Shown: positions 1 through 10,880 of the stretch, one piece after another | Numbering within the stretch: the stretch's first letter is position 1 | How the letters are laid out: the number at the start of each line of letters is the position of its first letter | From: CAWBFD01 sp963788115 | Lineage (GTDB): Bacteria > Actinomycetota > Thermoleophilia > Solirubrobacterales > 70-9 | Direction: 5' to 3' | Length of the DNA: 64,000 bases | Assembly (NCBI GenBank): GCA_963788115.1 | Contig: CAWBFD010000002.1 | Location: 930,001-994,000 of the forward strand | Notes under the pieces: model-generated | What the model was told of the DNA's origin: nothing | The model's input: only the letters and a program-made list of their open reading frames with translations | Databases searched by the model: none | Translations under genes and position numbers: made by a program

Positions 1-736
1 GGGCGAGGCCGACCGGGCGCTGGTCCCGTTCGAGAACTCGATCGAGGGGTCGGTGCGCGCAACCCTGGACACGCTCGCCTTGGACGCTCCCTCGGTGACG
101 ATCGCCGGCGAGCATGACCAGCCGATCTCGAACAGTCTGATCGCGCGCACGGACCTGCCGCTCGAACGGATCGCGCTCGTCCTCTCCCACCCGCAGGCGA
201 GCGCCCAGTGCGCGCGGTTCCTGCGCGAGCGCCTGCCGGACGCCCAGGTGCGGGCCGCCCCCTCGACCGCCGAGGCGGTTCGCGCCGTCAGCGAGTCGAA
301 CCAGCCGTGGGCGGCCCTGGGCGCCGCCTCGGCCGCCCGCATCTACGGGTGCGTCGTCCTTCAGGACGGGATCGAGGACAGCGCCGACAACGTCACCCGG
401 TTCGTCTGGATCGCCCCGGAGGGCACCGCGGCCACCGGCGATCCGGCCGCCGGCGAGTGGCGGACGACCCTCGTCTTCTCCGAGCTCGGCGAAGACCATC
501 CGGGGGCGCTGGTCGATGCGCTGACCGAGTTCTCCAGGCGCTCGGTCAACCTGACTCGGATCGAGTCACGACCACTGCGGCGCGGGCTTGGGCGCTACAT
601 GTTCTTCCTGGATCTGGAGGGAGCCGCCGCCGATTCGGTGGTGGGGGAGGCGATCGCGGCCCTTCGAGGCAAGGCCGAGTCGGTGCGAGTCCTGGGTAGT
701 TATCCGGTTAACGCTCCGGGAGTCCCGGGGAGCTAG
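1..736 (+). CDS. pheA: Prephenate dehydratase, 5' end outside the window
   Basis: The enzyme converts prephenate to phenylpyruvate in phenylalanine biosynthesis. The reading frame is open from base 2, so the start lies upstream of the window. The first visible residues include the family motif VPFENSIEGSV. It is followed by the catalytic-domain end, where a TRF motif (DNVTRFVWI) sits near base 400. From about base 455 comes an ACT regulatory domain with the Phe-binding signature ESRP (near base 565). The ACT domain implies feedback inhibition by phenylalanine. The stop TAG is at 734-736, 18 bases before the next gene's start. About the first 50-60 residues are missing. Confidence 0.93.
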   Translation, partial: GEADRALVPFENSIEGSVRATLDTLALDAPSVTIAGEHDQPISNSLIARTDLPLERIALVLSHPQASAQCARFLRERLPDAQVRAAPSTAEAVRAVSESNQPWAALGAASAARIYGCVVLQDGIEDSADNVTRFVWIAPEGTAATGDPAAGEWRTTLVFSELGEDHPGALVDALTEFSRRSVNLTRIESRPLRRGLGRYMFFLDLEGAAADSVVGEAIAALRGKAESVRVLGSYPVNAPGVPGS

Positions 737-739
737 GTC

Positions 740-745
740 TACAAT
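740..745 (+). promoter_or_regulatory. -10 element for the HNH gene (leaderless type)
   Basis: TACAAT ends 9 nt before the ATG at 755, so transcription would start at or just before the start codon. No convincing -35 was seen. Confidence 0.45.
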
Positions 746-754
746 CGAGGCCCG

Positions 755-1447
755 ATGGACACGGCGGACGAAGCTCAAGCAGCCGACCCCCATGTAGCCG
801 GCCGGGACGGGATGGTCCCGGAGGCGCCCAGCGCCGTGCCCACCGCCGCCGTGAACGGCACCGCCCCGTTGAACGGCCACGGCTCGCTGAACGGCCACGG
901 CGCGGTTCACGGGGTAAAGAGCCACGGCATGATCCGCGGCTCCAGCGGCCGGGTGCTGGTGCTCAACGCCAGCTACGAGCCGATCAATGTCTGCACCCTG
1001 CGTCGCGCGACGGTGCTGGTGCTGAAGCAGCGGGCGGAGATGATCGAGCGCGCCGCCGGCGAGCTTCACTCGGAGCGGCTGACGCTCGAGCGCCCGTGCG
1101 TGATCCGCCTGGTGCGCTACGTGCGTGTTCCCCGCGACGTGCATCGCCGCAAGATCACCCGCAAGGCCGTGCTCGCGCGCGACGCGTGGACCTGCCAGTA
1201 CTGCGGCCGCCAGGCCGCAGGCCTGACGGTGGACCACGTGATCCCGCGAAGCCGCGGAGGCGAGTCCGTCTGGGAGAACATCGTCGCCTCATGCGCTCCA
1301 TGCAACCGGAAGAAGGGGAACCGCACCCCGCACGAGGCGCGCATGCATCCGAGCACCGCCCCGCGGCCGCCGGGCCCGACCGTGTTCATCAGCATCGCCA
1401 GCCCGCGGATCCCGGTCGCGTGGGAGCCGTACCTGGTGGTCGGTTAG
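755..1447 (+). CDS. HNH endonuclease family protein
   Basis: This is a 230-residue protein of the actinobacterial HNH family. A conserved N-terminal block RVLVLNASYEPINV (about residues 66-79) precedes the nuclease fold. The zinc/HNH core comprises CQYCG (about 148-152), the catalytic region VDHVIPRSRGG (about 160-170) and a second Cys pair CAPCNRKKGN (about 181-190). Residues 30-50 are a low-complexity run of Asn-Gly-His repeats, so the true start could be the internal ATG near 930. The ATG at 755 is favoured because of the -10 hexamer 9 nt upstream and GAGG at 747-750. The cellular role of this family is not established. It may be a repair or housekeeping nuclease. Confidence 0.85.
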   Translation: MDTADEAQAADPHVAGRDGMVPEAPSAVPTAAVNGTAPLNGHGSLNGHGAVHGVKSHGMIRGSSGRVLVLNASYEPINVCTLRRATVLVLKQRAEMIERAAGELHSERLTLERPCVIRLVRYVRVPRDVHRRKITRKAVLARDAWTCQYCGRQAAGLTVDHVIPRSRGGESVWENIVASCAPCNRKKGNRTPHEARMHPSTAPRPPGPTVFISIASPRIPVAWEPYLVVG

Positions 1448-1507
1448 CGGCGAGCGCTCTCGCCCGTCGTGGACTGACGGCCCGGTGGGCCGGTGCGGTC
1501 ACCGAGC

Positions 1508-1542
1508 GTCGAGTTTGTTTGCCTATGCCCCACTAACTCGAC
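1508..1542. repeat. 35-bp palindromic intergenic repeat, copy A
   Basis: The form is GTCGAGTT, 7 nt, CTATGC, 6 nt, AACTCGAC. The outer 8-bp arms are perfect inverted repeats. It lies between the convergent HNH and SDR genes. The same architecture with identical spacing recurs at 49318-49352 and, with four mismatches, at 17338-17372. Confidence 0.8.
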
Positions 1543-1598
1543 ACTCGCGGGGTGATCGCGTTGCCTGGACCGCCCAACGAGGTGCGAGGGGGGCCGAG

Positions 1599-2426
1599 CT
1601 AGAGCCGCCCGCGGACCCGGGCGGCCTCGCGGGCGGACTCCATCACTCGCTCCGACCCGAGCGCCCTCGCCACGGTGCCGGGCGCTGTGGCGGCAAGCGC
1701 CGCCAGCGGTCGCGCCGGGACGCTGTTGACGAGCACCTCCGCCCGGTTGCTCCGGATCGCCTTCACGACGGCAGCCCCTACAGCCTCGGGCGGCACCGGC
1801 CGAAGGCCCCGCGGCTGGCTCGTGACCTTGTCCTCGTACCGCCCGTACATCCCAACCCGGCCGACAAACCCCGGACAGATCGCGGTGAAGCCGACCGGGT
1901 CGGATCCGTGCTCAGCCCGAAGCGAGTGGGTGAGGCCGACAACCGCGTGCTTGGTGGCGCAATAGGCAGCCAGGTATGGAAAGTGGGTCTTGCCGGCCAT
2001 CGAGGCCATGTTCAGCACGTGGCCTCGCCCGCGCTCGAGCATCCCTGGCAGCGCCAGCCGGGTCAGCTCCATCACCGCGAGCAGGTTGACCGAAAGAATC
2101 GCCTCGAGCTCCTCGCGCGTCTGGCCCTCGAACGGGCCGACGAACTCGAGCCCGGCGTTGTTGACCAGGATGTCGATCGGCCCGATCGCCCCCTCGGCGT
2201 CGTGCAGGAGCGACACGAGCCGGGCGGTGTCGGTGAGGTCGAAGGGGACGGCCTCGGCGCCGACGCCGAGCGCCCGGGTGGCCTCGAGCCTGTCTTCAAC
2301 GGAGGCCGAGGGCAGGTCGGACAGCACCAGGTTGACGCCCTCCCGCGCGAGCGCCGGCGCAATGTAGCCGCCGAGGCCCCCGGCCGCGCCGGTTAGCAGG
2401 GCGTTGCGGCCGCGAAGCTGCTCCAT
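1599..2426 (-). CDS. Short-chain dehydrogenase/reductase (SDR)
   Basis: A 275-residue classical SDR, an NAD(P)-dependent oxidoreductase. The Rossmann glycine motif TGAAGGLG is at residues 12-19, NNAG at 89-92, the catalytic Ser at 142 (NMASMAG) and the YxxxK pair at Tyr155/Lys159 (YCATK). Asp37 after the second strand (LVLSDLP) suggests NAD preference, which is an inference. The C-terminal third resembles SDRs annotated as acting on long-chain or lipid-like substrates, but the substrate cannot be named. It is convergent with the HNH gene, and the palindromic repeat lies between them. Confidence 0.88.
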   Translation of the reverse strand: MEQLRGRNALLTGAAGGLGGYIAPALAREGVNLVLSDLPSASVEDRLEATRALGVGAEAVPFDLTDTARLVSLLHDAEGAIGPIDILVNNAGLEFVGPFEGQTREELEAILSVNLLAVMELTRLALPGMLERGRGHVLNMASMAGKTHFPYLAAYCATKHAVVGLTHSLRAEHGSDPVGFTAICPGFVGRVGMYGRYEDKVTSQPRGLRPVPPEAVGAAVVKAIRSNRAEVLVNSVPARPLAALAATAPGTVARALGSERVMESAREAARVRGRL

Positions 2427-2522
2427 GGGCGCCGGACTGTATCTGCGCCAGCGATGCCGCGCGCCCGCGCGGTCTCCCTGCCGATTCAGCCCCGCCGGTC
2501 CTGGGGTGGGCGGGATGGCGCT

Positions 2523-2744
2523 TTATCGGTGCATAGGACCCCGTTTCGCCCCAGTCGCAGCCAGTAGACGCCGCGGGGCCGCCCGAGGCGGCCCCGCGAC
2601 AAGTGCGATTCGGGAACGGGCTGGAGGTTCGCGACCGGGTGGGACTCGTCCCAGTCCCTCCAGCTCGCCGGTGCCCGGGTGGGATTCCGCCCGGTGGCTC
2701 GCACGATGCTCGGCGCTGGTCCGCGATCGCTCGCGGTACGCCAC
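2523..2744 (-). CDS. Possible small ORF downstream of gyrA
   Basis: A 73-codon GTG-start frame whose start is preceded by TAGGAGG at 5 nt spacing; that TAG is also the stop codon of the 14-codon leader frame at 2754-2798. The product would be Arg-rich and low in hydrophobics, beginning MAYRERSRTSAEHRASH. No family is recognised. The frame contains a perfect 12-bp palindrome (2572-2598), so the region may instead be a structured RNA or terminator. I give it only modest weight as a protein. Confidence 0.25.
   Translation of the reverse strand: MAYRERSRTSAEHRASHRAESHPGTGELEGLGRVPPGREPPARSRIALVAGPPRAAPRRLLAATGAKRGPMHR
2572..2598 (-). terminator. Strong GC hairpin downstream of gyrA
   Basis: CGCGGGGCCGCC (2572-2583), loop CGA, then the exact inverse at 2587-2598: a perfect 12-bp stem. 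There is no T-tract. It is the most stable hairpin in the gyrA-SDR gap and a candidate terminator for the minus-strand gyrB-gyrA transcript. Confidence 0.45.
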
Positions 2745-2753
2745 AGCGGCCTC

Positions 2754-2798
2754 CTAGCGGCCCTGCACCTCCGGTGTCCCGAGAAGCATGTGACTCAA
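2754..2798 (-). CDS. Possible 14-codon leader peptide
   Basis: TTG start at 2798 (internal ATG at 2789) and stop at 2754-2756, reading M-S-H-M-L-L-G-T-P-E-V-Q-G-R. It is preceded by an unusually complete Shine-Dalgarno sequence, AGAAAGGAGGTG (2808-2819), which pairs over 12 nt with the usual actinobacterial 16S 3' tail. The stop overlaps the SD of the next small frame, an arrangement seen in translationally coupled leaders. It is supported only by SD and layout. Confidence 0.3.
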   Translation of the reverse strand: MSHMLLGTPEVQGR

Positions 2799-2802
2799 GT
2801 TA

Positions 2803-2828
2803 GGACCACCTCCTTTCTCCGGTGATCC
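2803..2828 (-). promoter_or_regulatory. Hairpin carrying a Shine-Dalgarno sequence
   Basis: On the minus strand GGATCACC (2828-2821) pairs with GGTGGTCC (2810-2803) around the 10-nt loop GGAGAAAGGA, which holds most of the SD. One T-G wobble would be an A-C mismatch on the plus strand, so the structure favours minus-strand RNA. It starts 33 nt after the gyrA stop. Confidence 0.4.
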
Positions 2829-2860
2829 GATTGAAGCAGACTCGGCGGTCGGGGTGCGTC

Positions 2861-5405
2861 TCAGCCTGGGCCGGCGCCGTCGGACGCGCCGTCCGATGAC
2901 GCCGCCGGCGCGGGCTCGTCGGCCTCCGCCACGGCCGCGCTCGACTCGACGACCAAGGCGACGGCGCTCACCCTGTCGTCCTCCTTCATGTTCATCACCC
3001 GCACGCCCTGCGTGGCCCTGCCCATCTGCGAGATCCCCCCGGCCGGGGTGCGCTGGACCATGCCGTACTCGGAGATGAACAAGAGGTCCTGGTGCTCGCG
3101 GACGATCAGCGCCCCGGCGAGCCCGCCCTTCTTCTCGGTCAGCTTCACGGTCAGCACGCCCCTGGTGCCGCGACCCTTCACCGGGTACTCGGCCACCGAG
3201 GTGCGCTTCCCGTAGCCGTTCTCGGTGACGACGAACAGCTCGGCGTCGTCGCGGGCCACGTCCATCGCCAGCACCCGGTTGGCGCCGCCGCCTGGGATCT
3301 TGGCGCGCACATTCATGCCCTTGACCCCGGAGGTGTCGCGCCCCATCGGCCGCACCGCCTTCTCGGAGAAGCGCGACGCGTGACCGGACTTCGAGACGAG
3401 CAGCAGGTCGTCATCGCCCGAGGTCAGGCGCACCTGGACCAGCTCGTCGCCATCGCGAATCTTGATCGCGATGATCCCGTCGGCGCGGATCGGGGTGTCG
3501 TACGCGGTGAACTCGGTCTTCTTCACCAGCCCCTGGGCGGTGGCGAACGCCAGGTAGCGGCCCTCGGAGAAGTCGCGGGTGGGCTTCACCGCCATCACCC
3601 GCTCTCCGTCGCGAAGCGGCAGCACATTGACCAGCGCCTTCCCCTTCGACGTCCGGGCTCCCTCCGGCAGCTCGTACACCTTGAGCCGGTAGACCTTGCC
3701 GCGATTGGTGAAGAACAGCATCCAGTCGTGGGTCGAGCAGATGTGCAGGTGCTCGATGTAGTCACCCTCCTTCAGGTCCATGCCCATGACCCCGATGCCG
3801 CCGCGGCGCTGCTGGCGGTAGGTGGCGAGCGGGAGCCGCTTGACGTAGCCGGAGTGGGTGATCGAGATCACCATCTGCTGCTCGGCGATCATGTCCTCGA
3901 TGTCCACGTCACCCTCGAACGGGGTGATCGCGGTGCGCCGCTCGTCGCCGTAGCGCTGCTCGACCGCGCCCAGCTCGTCGACGATCAGGCCATCGATCCG
4001 CGCTGGGTCACCGAGGATCGCACGCAGCTCCCCGATCCGCTCGACCAGCTCGGCGTGCTCGGAGCGCACCTTGCCGGACTCGAGCGCGGTGAGGCGCGCC
4101 AGGCGCATGTCGAGGATCGCCTGTGCCTGATCCTCGGACAGCTCGAACCGCTCGATCAGCCCGGTGCGGGCGGCGTCGGTGTCGGACGAGCCGCGGATCA
4201 GCTCGATCACCGCGTCGAGGTTGTCGAGCGCGACCAGGAGCCCCTCGAGGATGTGGGCGCGAGCCTCAGCACGGCGCAGCTCGTGCTGTGTGCGGCGGGT
4301 GACCACCTCGCGCTGATGGACGACGTAGTGGTGGACGAGCTCCTTCAGCGAGAGCGTCCGCGGGACGCCGTCGACCAGTGCGACCATGTTGAGGCCAAAC
4401 GCCTGCTGGAGCGACGTGCGCTTGTAGAGGTTGTTGGTGACGATGTTGGGGTCGGCTCCGCGCTTGAGCTCGATCACCACCCGCATGCCCGAGCGATCGG
4501 ACTCGTCACGCAGGTCGGCGATCCCCTCGAGCTTCTTCTCGCGGACGAGATCCGCGATCTTCGCGATCAGCCCCCCGTCGCCGCCCTTCTTCACCATGAA
4601 CGGGAGCTCGGAGATGATCAGCGCGTCCTTCCCACCCTTGAGCGGCTCGCTGTGGACGCGGCCGCGCACCCTGACGCTGCCTCGGCCCGACGCGTAGGCG
4701 TCGCGGATGCCTTCCGTGCTCATGATCCCCCCGCCCGGGAAGTCGGGTCCCTTGACGTGCTCCATCAGCCCGGCGAGGTCGATCTCGGGATTGTCGATGT
4801 AGGCGCGCACCGCGCCGGCCACCTCGCGCAGATTGTGGGGCGGGATGTTCGTCGCCATGCCGACGGCGATCCCGGCTGCCCCGTTGACCAACAGGTTGGG
4901 GAAGCGCGACGGCAGCGCCAACGGCTCCTGGGTCGACTCGTCGTAGTTGGGCCCGAAGTCGACCGTGTCCGCATCGATGTCGCGCAGCATCTCGGTCGCC
5001 AGGCGAGCCAGGCGGACCTCGCTGTAGCGCATCGCCGCGGCTGGGTCGTCGTCGATCGAGCCGAAGTTGCCCTGGCCGTCGACCAGCGGGTAGCGCAGGG
5101 AGAAGTCCTGCGCCATCCGTACGACCGTGTCGTAGATCGCCTGGTCGCCGTGGGGGTGGTAGTTCCCCATGACGTCACCCACGACGCGGGCGGACTTGCG
5201 ATATGGCCGGTTCGGCTGCAGGCCCGCCTCGTGCATCGCATAGAGCACCCGGCGGTGGACCGGCTTGAGGCCGTCACGCACGTCGGGCAGCGCCCGGCCC
5301 ACGATCACGCTCATCGCGTAATCGAGGTAGGAGGAGCGCATCTCCTGGGTGAGGTCGCGCTCCTCGATGTTGCCCGTCAGGGCCGCGAGTCCGCCGGCTT
5401 CCATC

Positions 5406-5413
<8 letters not shown>
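2861..5413 (-). CDS. gyrA: DNA gyrase subunit A
   Basis: The 850-residue A subunit of gyrase, which breaks and rejoins DNA while introducing negative supercoils. The catalytic tyrosine is Tyr130 in AAAMRYSE. The quinolone region reads HPHGD (86-90) followed by Q91-A-I-Y-D95. Gln91 aligns with E. coli Ser83, and Asp95 with Asp87. The GyrA box is QRRGGIG at about 535-541, with Ile in place of the usual basic residue. The C-terminal DNA-wrapping domain follows, then an acidic/Ala-rich tail. The start overlaps the gyrB stop by 8 nt, so the two are translationally coupled. Length is normal for the family. Confidence 0.98.
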
Positions 5414-7916
<2,503 letters not shown>

Positions 7917-8125
7917 TAAATTCCTTCGGTCAGAGGGGCCCGCGCGACCCCGGTGGGCAGCCGCTTGCTGACCCGCATTCGATCAACGAAACCCCGACCG
8001 GCTGGTCCGGCTCGGACCCGGTTCCAGACGGTGCGAGGCCTCCGTCCAAGTTCACATAAGGATACCAGCCACGGCCCTCGGAAACTGTCCCAAATTCCGC
8101 GAAAATCCCTGCAAATCGTGCACAA

Positions 8126-8134
8126 AGTGGATAA
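8126..8134 (-). promoter_or_regulatory. DnaA-box-like 9-mer upstream of gyrB
   Basis: The minus strand reads TTATCCACT, 8 of 9 to the classic DnaA box TTATCCACA. It lies in the 226-bp gap between dciA and gyrB. A single box could mean DnaA control of gyrB or a marginal origin element. Confidence 0.35.
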
Positions 8135-8142
8135 AGGTGCAG

Positions 8143-8475
8143 TCACCGTTCGTGGCGGGCGGCATCGGCGGTGAAGCGCAGCCGCTCGACCCGCCAGGAC
8201 GCGCCTGCGCGCTCGCGCTCCGAGCCCGCGAGCGCCGCGTTCAGCCGCGGGAGCAGCTCGTCCTGGAGCAGGTCCAGCTCGTGGGCCCAGGTCGCGCTTC
8301 GACAGGCCACGGTGATCACCCCGTCGCGCTCGGCGACCGGCTCGCCCTCGGCCGCGACGGCCGGTCCCGCAACCTCTGCCCACACCCCCTGAACCGCCGC
8401 CAGCAGGGTCCGCGGCGCGACCTCCGCCCTCGCGGCGCGCAGGGCCTTGCCAAACCGCTGCGGGCCCCGGCTCAC
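8143..8475 (-). CDS. DciA/DUF721-family protein
   Basis: A 110-residue protein of the DUF721 (DciA) family, found between recF and gyrB in actinobacteria. DciA proteins of other bacteria help load the replicative helicase; that role here is inferred from family and position. Recognisable elements are the Trp-bearing helix LAAVQGVWAEVAGPAVAAE (about 25-43) and the strand/helix region ITVACRSATWAHELDLLQ (about 54-71) typical of the KH-like fold. The GTG start shares a GTGA overlap with the recF stop, so translation is coupled. Confidence 0.85.
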   Translation of the reverse strand: MSRGPQRFGKALRAARAEVAPRTLLAAVQGVWAEVAGPAVAAEGEPVAERDGVITVACRSATWAHELDLLQDELLPRLNAALAGSERERAGASWRVERLRFTADAARHER

Positions 8476-9611
8476 GCGGCCGCGCTCGAGTCGCGAGCGC
8501 TAGCGATCACGCTTCCCCCGCGGACCGCCAACTCGGCCAGCGCGCATGCGGCCGGAAGCTGGCTCGGTTCGGTGGCGGTGATCACCGCCTGACCGCCACC
8601 GCGCTCGAGTCGCTCGCAGAGCAGGCGTCGTCGTCCGGGGTCGAGCTCGCTGGCGACGTCATCCAGGAGCATCAAGGGCGGCGGGCGACCTTCCGAGATC
8701 AGCACCTCGCGCTCGGCGAAGAGCAGCGCCAGGAGCGCGGTCCGCTGCTGACCCTGGGACGCGTAGCGGCGCACCGAGCGCCCCCCGAGCAAGAGCGCCA
8801 GCTCGTCCAGGTGGGGGCCGTGGGTGGTGAACCCGCGGACCACGTCACTGTCGTGCCGCTCGGCCAGCTCGGCCTCGAGCCGGTCCGGACCGGCCGCGTC
8901 GCTGCGCGGCCGGTAGCGGAGCTCGGCCTCGCCGGGAAACCCCAGCTCGGCGGCCGCGCGCGCGAACGGTGCGCGAGCGCGCTCGGCCGCCCCTGCTCGC
9001 ACCTCCATCAACTCGATCCCGGCGCTGGCCAACTCACGATCCCACGCATCGAGCGAGCCTCGATCGCCGTCGCCGGCCCGGATCCGCCCGAGCAGCGCGT
9101 TTCGCTGGGCCAGCGCCCGCGCGTAGCGGCGCCGAACCTCAGCCCGCACCGGCCACAGGGCCGCCCAGAACCGGTCCAGATGGGCGCGGCGCGGCGCCGG
9201 CGGCCCCTTGACCAGGACCAGGCGGTCGGGCATGAACATCGCGATCGGAGGACGCAGCTCGGCGTGCTCCGGGCCCGCCGGCGCGCCATCGATCAGATAC
9301 CGGCGCTCGCCGTCGCGCGAGATCGCGAACAGGAAGGTCCGAGGCCGGGCCGGGCCGGGCGAGCGGGGGCTGGTCGCATCCACGTCCTCGACCTCCACCT
9401 CGACCCGGGCCAGTGGCTCGCCGAACGCGATCGTCTCGCGCTCCGAGCGGGTCCTCGGGGAGCGCCCCGCGAGGCCGGTGTAGAGGGCCTCGAGCAGGTT
9501 CGTCTTGCCCGCGCCGTTCTCGCCCCAGACCAGGGTGATCCCGTCGCTCAGCTCGGCCCCTCCGGCGGCGAGGTTGCGAAACCCGAGCGTTCGCACGTCG
9601 CGGATGAGCAT
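8472..9611 (-). CDS. recF: DNA replication and repair protein RecF
   Basis: A 379-residue SMC-like ATPase that assists RecA loading at gaps (RecFOR pathway). From the ATG at 9611 the N-terminus reads MLIRDVRTLGFRNL, typical of RecF, and Walker A is GENGAGKT at 30-37. Near the C-terminus come the ABC-type signature area (YASQGQQRTALLAL) and Walker B/D-loop (LMLLDDVASELDP). An in-frame ATG at 9641 would add ten Pro/Arg-rich residues but has no SD; the 9611 start has GAGG 9 nt upstream. dnaN ends 36 nt upstream, and the stop overlaps the dciA start. Confidence 0.95.
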   Translation of the reverse strand: MLIRDVRTLGFRNLAAGGAELSDGITLVWGENGAGKTNLLEALYTGLAGRSPRTRSERETIAFGEPLARVEVEVEDVDATSPRSPGPARPRTFLFAISRDGERRYLIDGAPAGPEHAELRPPIAMFMPDRLVLVKGPPAPRRAHLDRFWAALWPVRAEVRRRYARALAQRNALLGRIRAGDGDRGSLDAWDRELASAGIELMEVRAGAAERARAPFARAAAELGFPGEAELRYRPRSDAAGPDRLEAELAERHDSDVVRGFTTHGPHLDELALLLGGRSVRRYASQGQQRTALLALLFAEREVLISEGRPPPLMLLDDVASELDPGRRRLLCERLERGGGQAVITATEPSQLPAACALAELAVRGGSVIASARDSSAAA

Positions 9612-9647
9612 CGCTCGCGGCCTCGGACCCGGGCCCGCCATAGGCAG

Positions 9648-10757
9648 CTAGACGTTGAGCCGAATCGGCATCACGAGGTACGAGAAGTCTTCGCGGCCGA
9701 CCGGCCGCAACAGCCCGGGGCGGAGCGGGGAGCTGAGTTGCAGCGCGAGCTCGTCGCCGTCGACGCTGTCGATGCCCTCGATCAGGAACTGGGGATTGAA
9801 CGCGATCTCCATGGGCTCTGCCGAGTAGGGAGCCGGCATGGCCTCGCTGGCGTCACCGACGTCTGGCGTCTCGGCAGCGACCGTCAGCTCGCCCTCCGAC
9901 AGCGCGAGGCGCAATGGAGCGTTCCGCTGGGCGAGTTGGCTCACCCGCCGGGCGACCTCGAGCAGCTCCGCCCGCGGGAGGCGCACCTCGTGCTCGAACG
10001 ACTCCGGGATCAGCTGGCGCCAGCTCGGGAACTGTCCCTCGATCAGGCGCGAGCTCAGGGTCACGCTCCCGGCGCCGAAGATTGCCTGGTTGCCCGGCAT
10101 CGCGATCTCGACTTCCTCCGCACCCTCTGATGCAACCACCCGCGCAAGCTCACGCAGGGCGCGCGCGGGCACGATCGCCTCCAAGGGCTGAGCAAGCTCG
10201 CCTTCGAGCTCGGTTCGCTTCACGCTGAGCCGGTACGAGTCGGTTGCGACCATGGTCAGGATGTTGCCCTCGGCCTGCAGGAGAACACCCGTGAGGATCG
10301 GACGCACCTCGTCGCGTGAGGCGGCACGCGCGACTCGGTCGATCGTCTCCACGAGCGGGCCCGCGGGCAGCTTCACGGTGTCCCCCTCGAGACCGGGAAG
10401 CCGCGGGAAATCCTCGGCCGGGAGAGTGCGCAGGTGAAAGCGACCCTCGCCGGCGGCGAGCTCGATGTCTCGCTGCTCGGGCCGCTGTGCCAGGGTCAGC
10501 TCACCGTCGGGAAGGCTGCGAACAACATCGACCAATAGCCGTCCTGGAACGAGCGCGGTGCCCTCGCTGTCGATGCTGGCGCTGTTGACCCCGAGGGTGA
10601 TTCCAAGCTCCATGTCGGTCGCGCGAAGCGTCACCGCATCCGTGCCGACATCTACCAGGATCCCGCTCAGCGATGGCAACGTGCTACGAGCCGACACGGC
10701 ACGGCTGACGAGTTGAAGCGCGCCGAAGAGATTGTCCTTGTTGATCGTGAGCTTCAT
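9648..10757 (-). CDS. dnaN: DNA polymerase III beta sliding clamp
   Basis: A 369-residue processivity clamp that forms a ring dimer on DNA and tethers polymerase III. It shows the expected N-terminus (MKLTINKDNLFGALQLVSRA), the mid-domain motif VATDSYRLSVKR (about 172-183) and the C-terminal PVGREDFSYLVMPIRLN, where the conserved MP(I/V)RL ending is intact. Length is normal. It lies 94 bp after dnaA on the same strand and just upstream of recF. The dnaA-dnaN gap is one of the places where actinobacterial origins are found. Confidence 0.98.
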   Translation of the reverse strand: MKLTINKDNLFGALQLVSRAVSARSTLPSLSGILVDVGTDAVTLRATDMELGITLGVNSASIDSEGTALVPGRLLVDVVRSLPDGELTLAQRPEQRDIELAAGEGRFHLRTLPAEDFPRLPGLEGDTVKLPAGPLVETIDRVARAASRDEVRPILTGVLLQAEGNILTMVATDSYRLSVKRTELEGELAQPLEAIVPARALRELARVVASEGAEEVEIAMPGNQAIFGAGSVTLSSRLIEGQFPSWRQLIPESFEHEVRLPRAELLEVARRVSQLAQRNAPLRLALSEGELTVAAETPDVGDASEAMPAPYSAEPMEIAFNPQFLIEGIDSVDGDELALQLSSPLRPGLLRPVGREDFSYLVMPIRLNV

Positions 10758-10880
10758 CTATCGAGCTTGTGCCTTCCCTCTCTCATTCATTCAGAGATAT
10801 AAGAGTCGTGGACGGCGGTGGGAAACGCTGTTTGTGGCTTGTCGGTGGGTTTCAGGGTGTGGACTGCGTTGGTGGATTGC
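10758..10880. other. Candidate oriC segment at the dnaA-dnaN junction
   Basis: An AT-richer patch (10785-10806, containing GAGATATAAGAG) adjoins four GTGGA/GTGGC-cored 9-mers resembling DnaA boxes in one orientation: 10807-10815, 10833-10841, 10858-10866 and about 10871-10879. None is a perfect box; the best is TGTGGACTG at 7 of 9. The dnaA coding region extends into the cluster. Gene order makes an origin here plausible, but the boxes are weak. Confidence 0.35.

Noticed and set aside
2517..2551. A possible further copy of the 35-bp palindrome around GCATAG.
   Set aside because: Arms are not complementary beyond four bases; only the centre agrees.
2803..2820. Plus-strand GGACCACCTCCTTTCT, like the 3' end of 16S rRNA.
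   Set aside because: The preceding bases do not match 16S helix 45; the match is the complement of a strong minus-strand SD.
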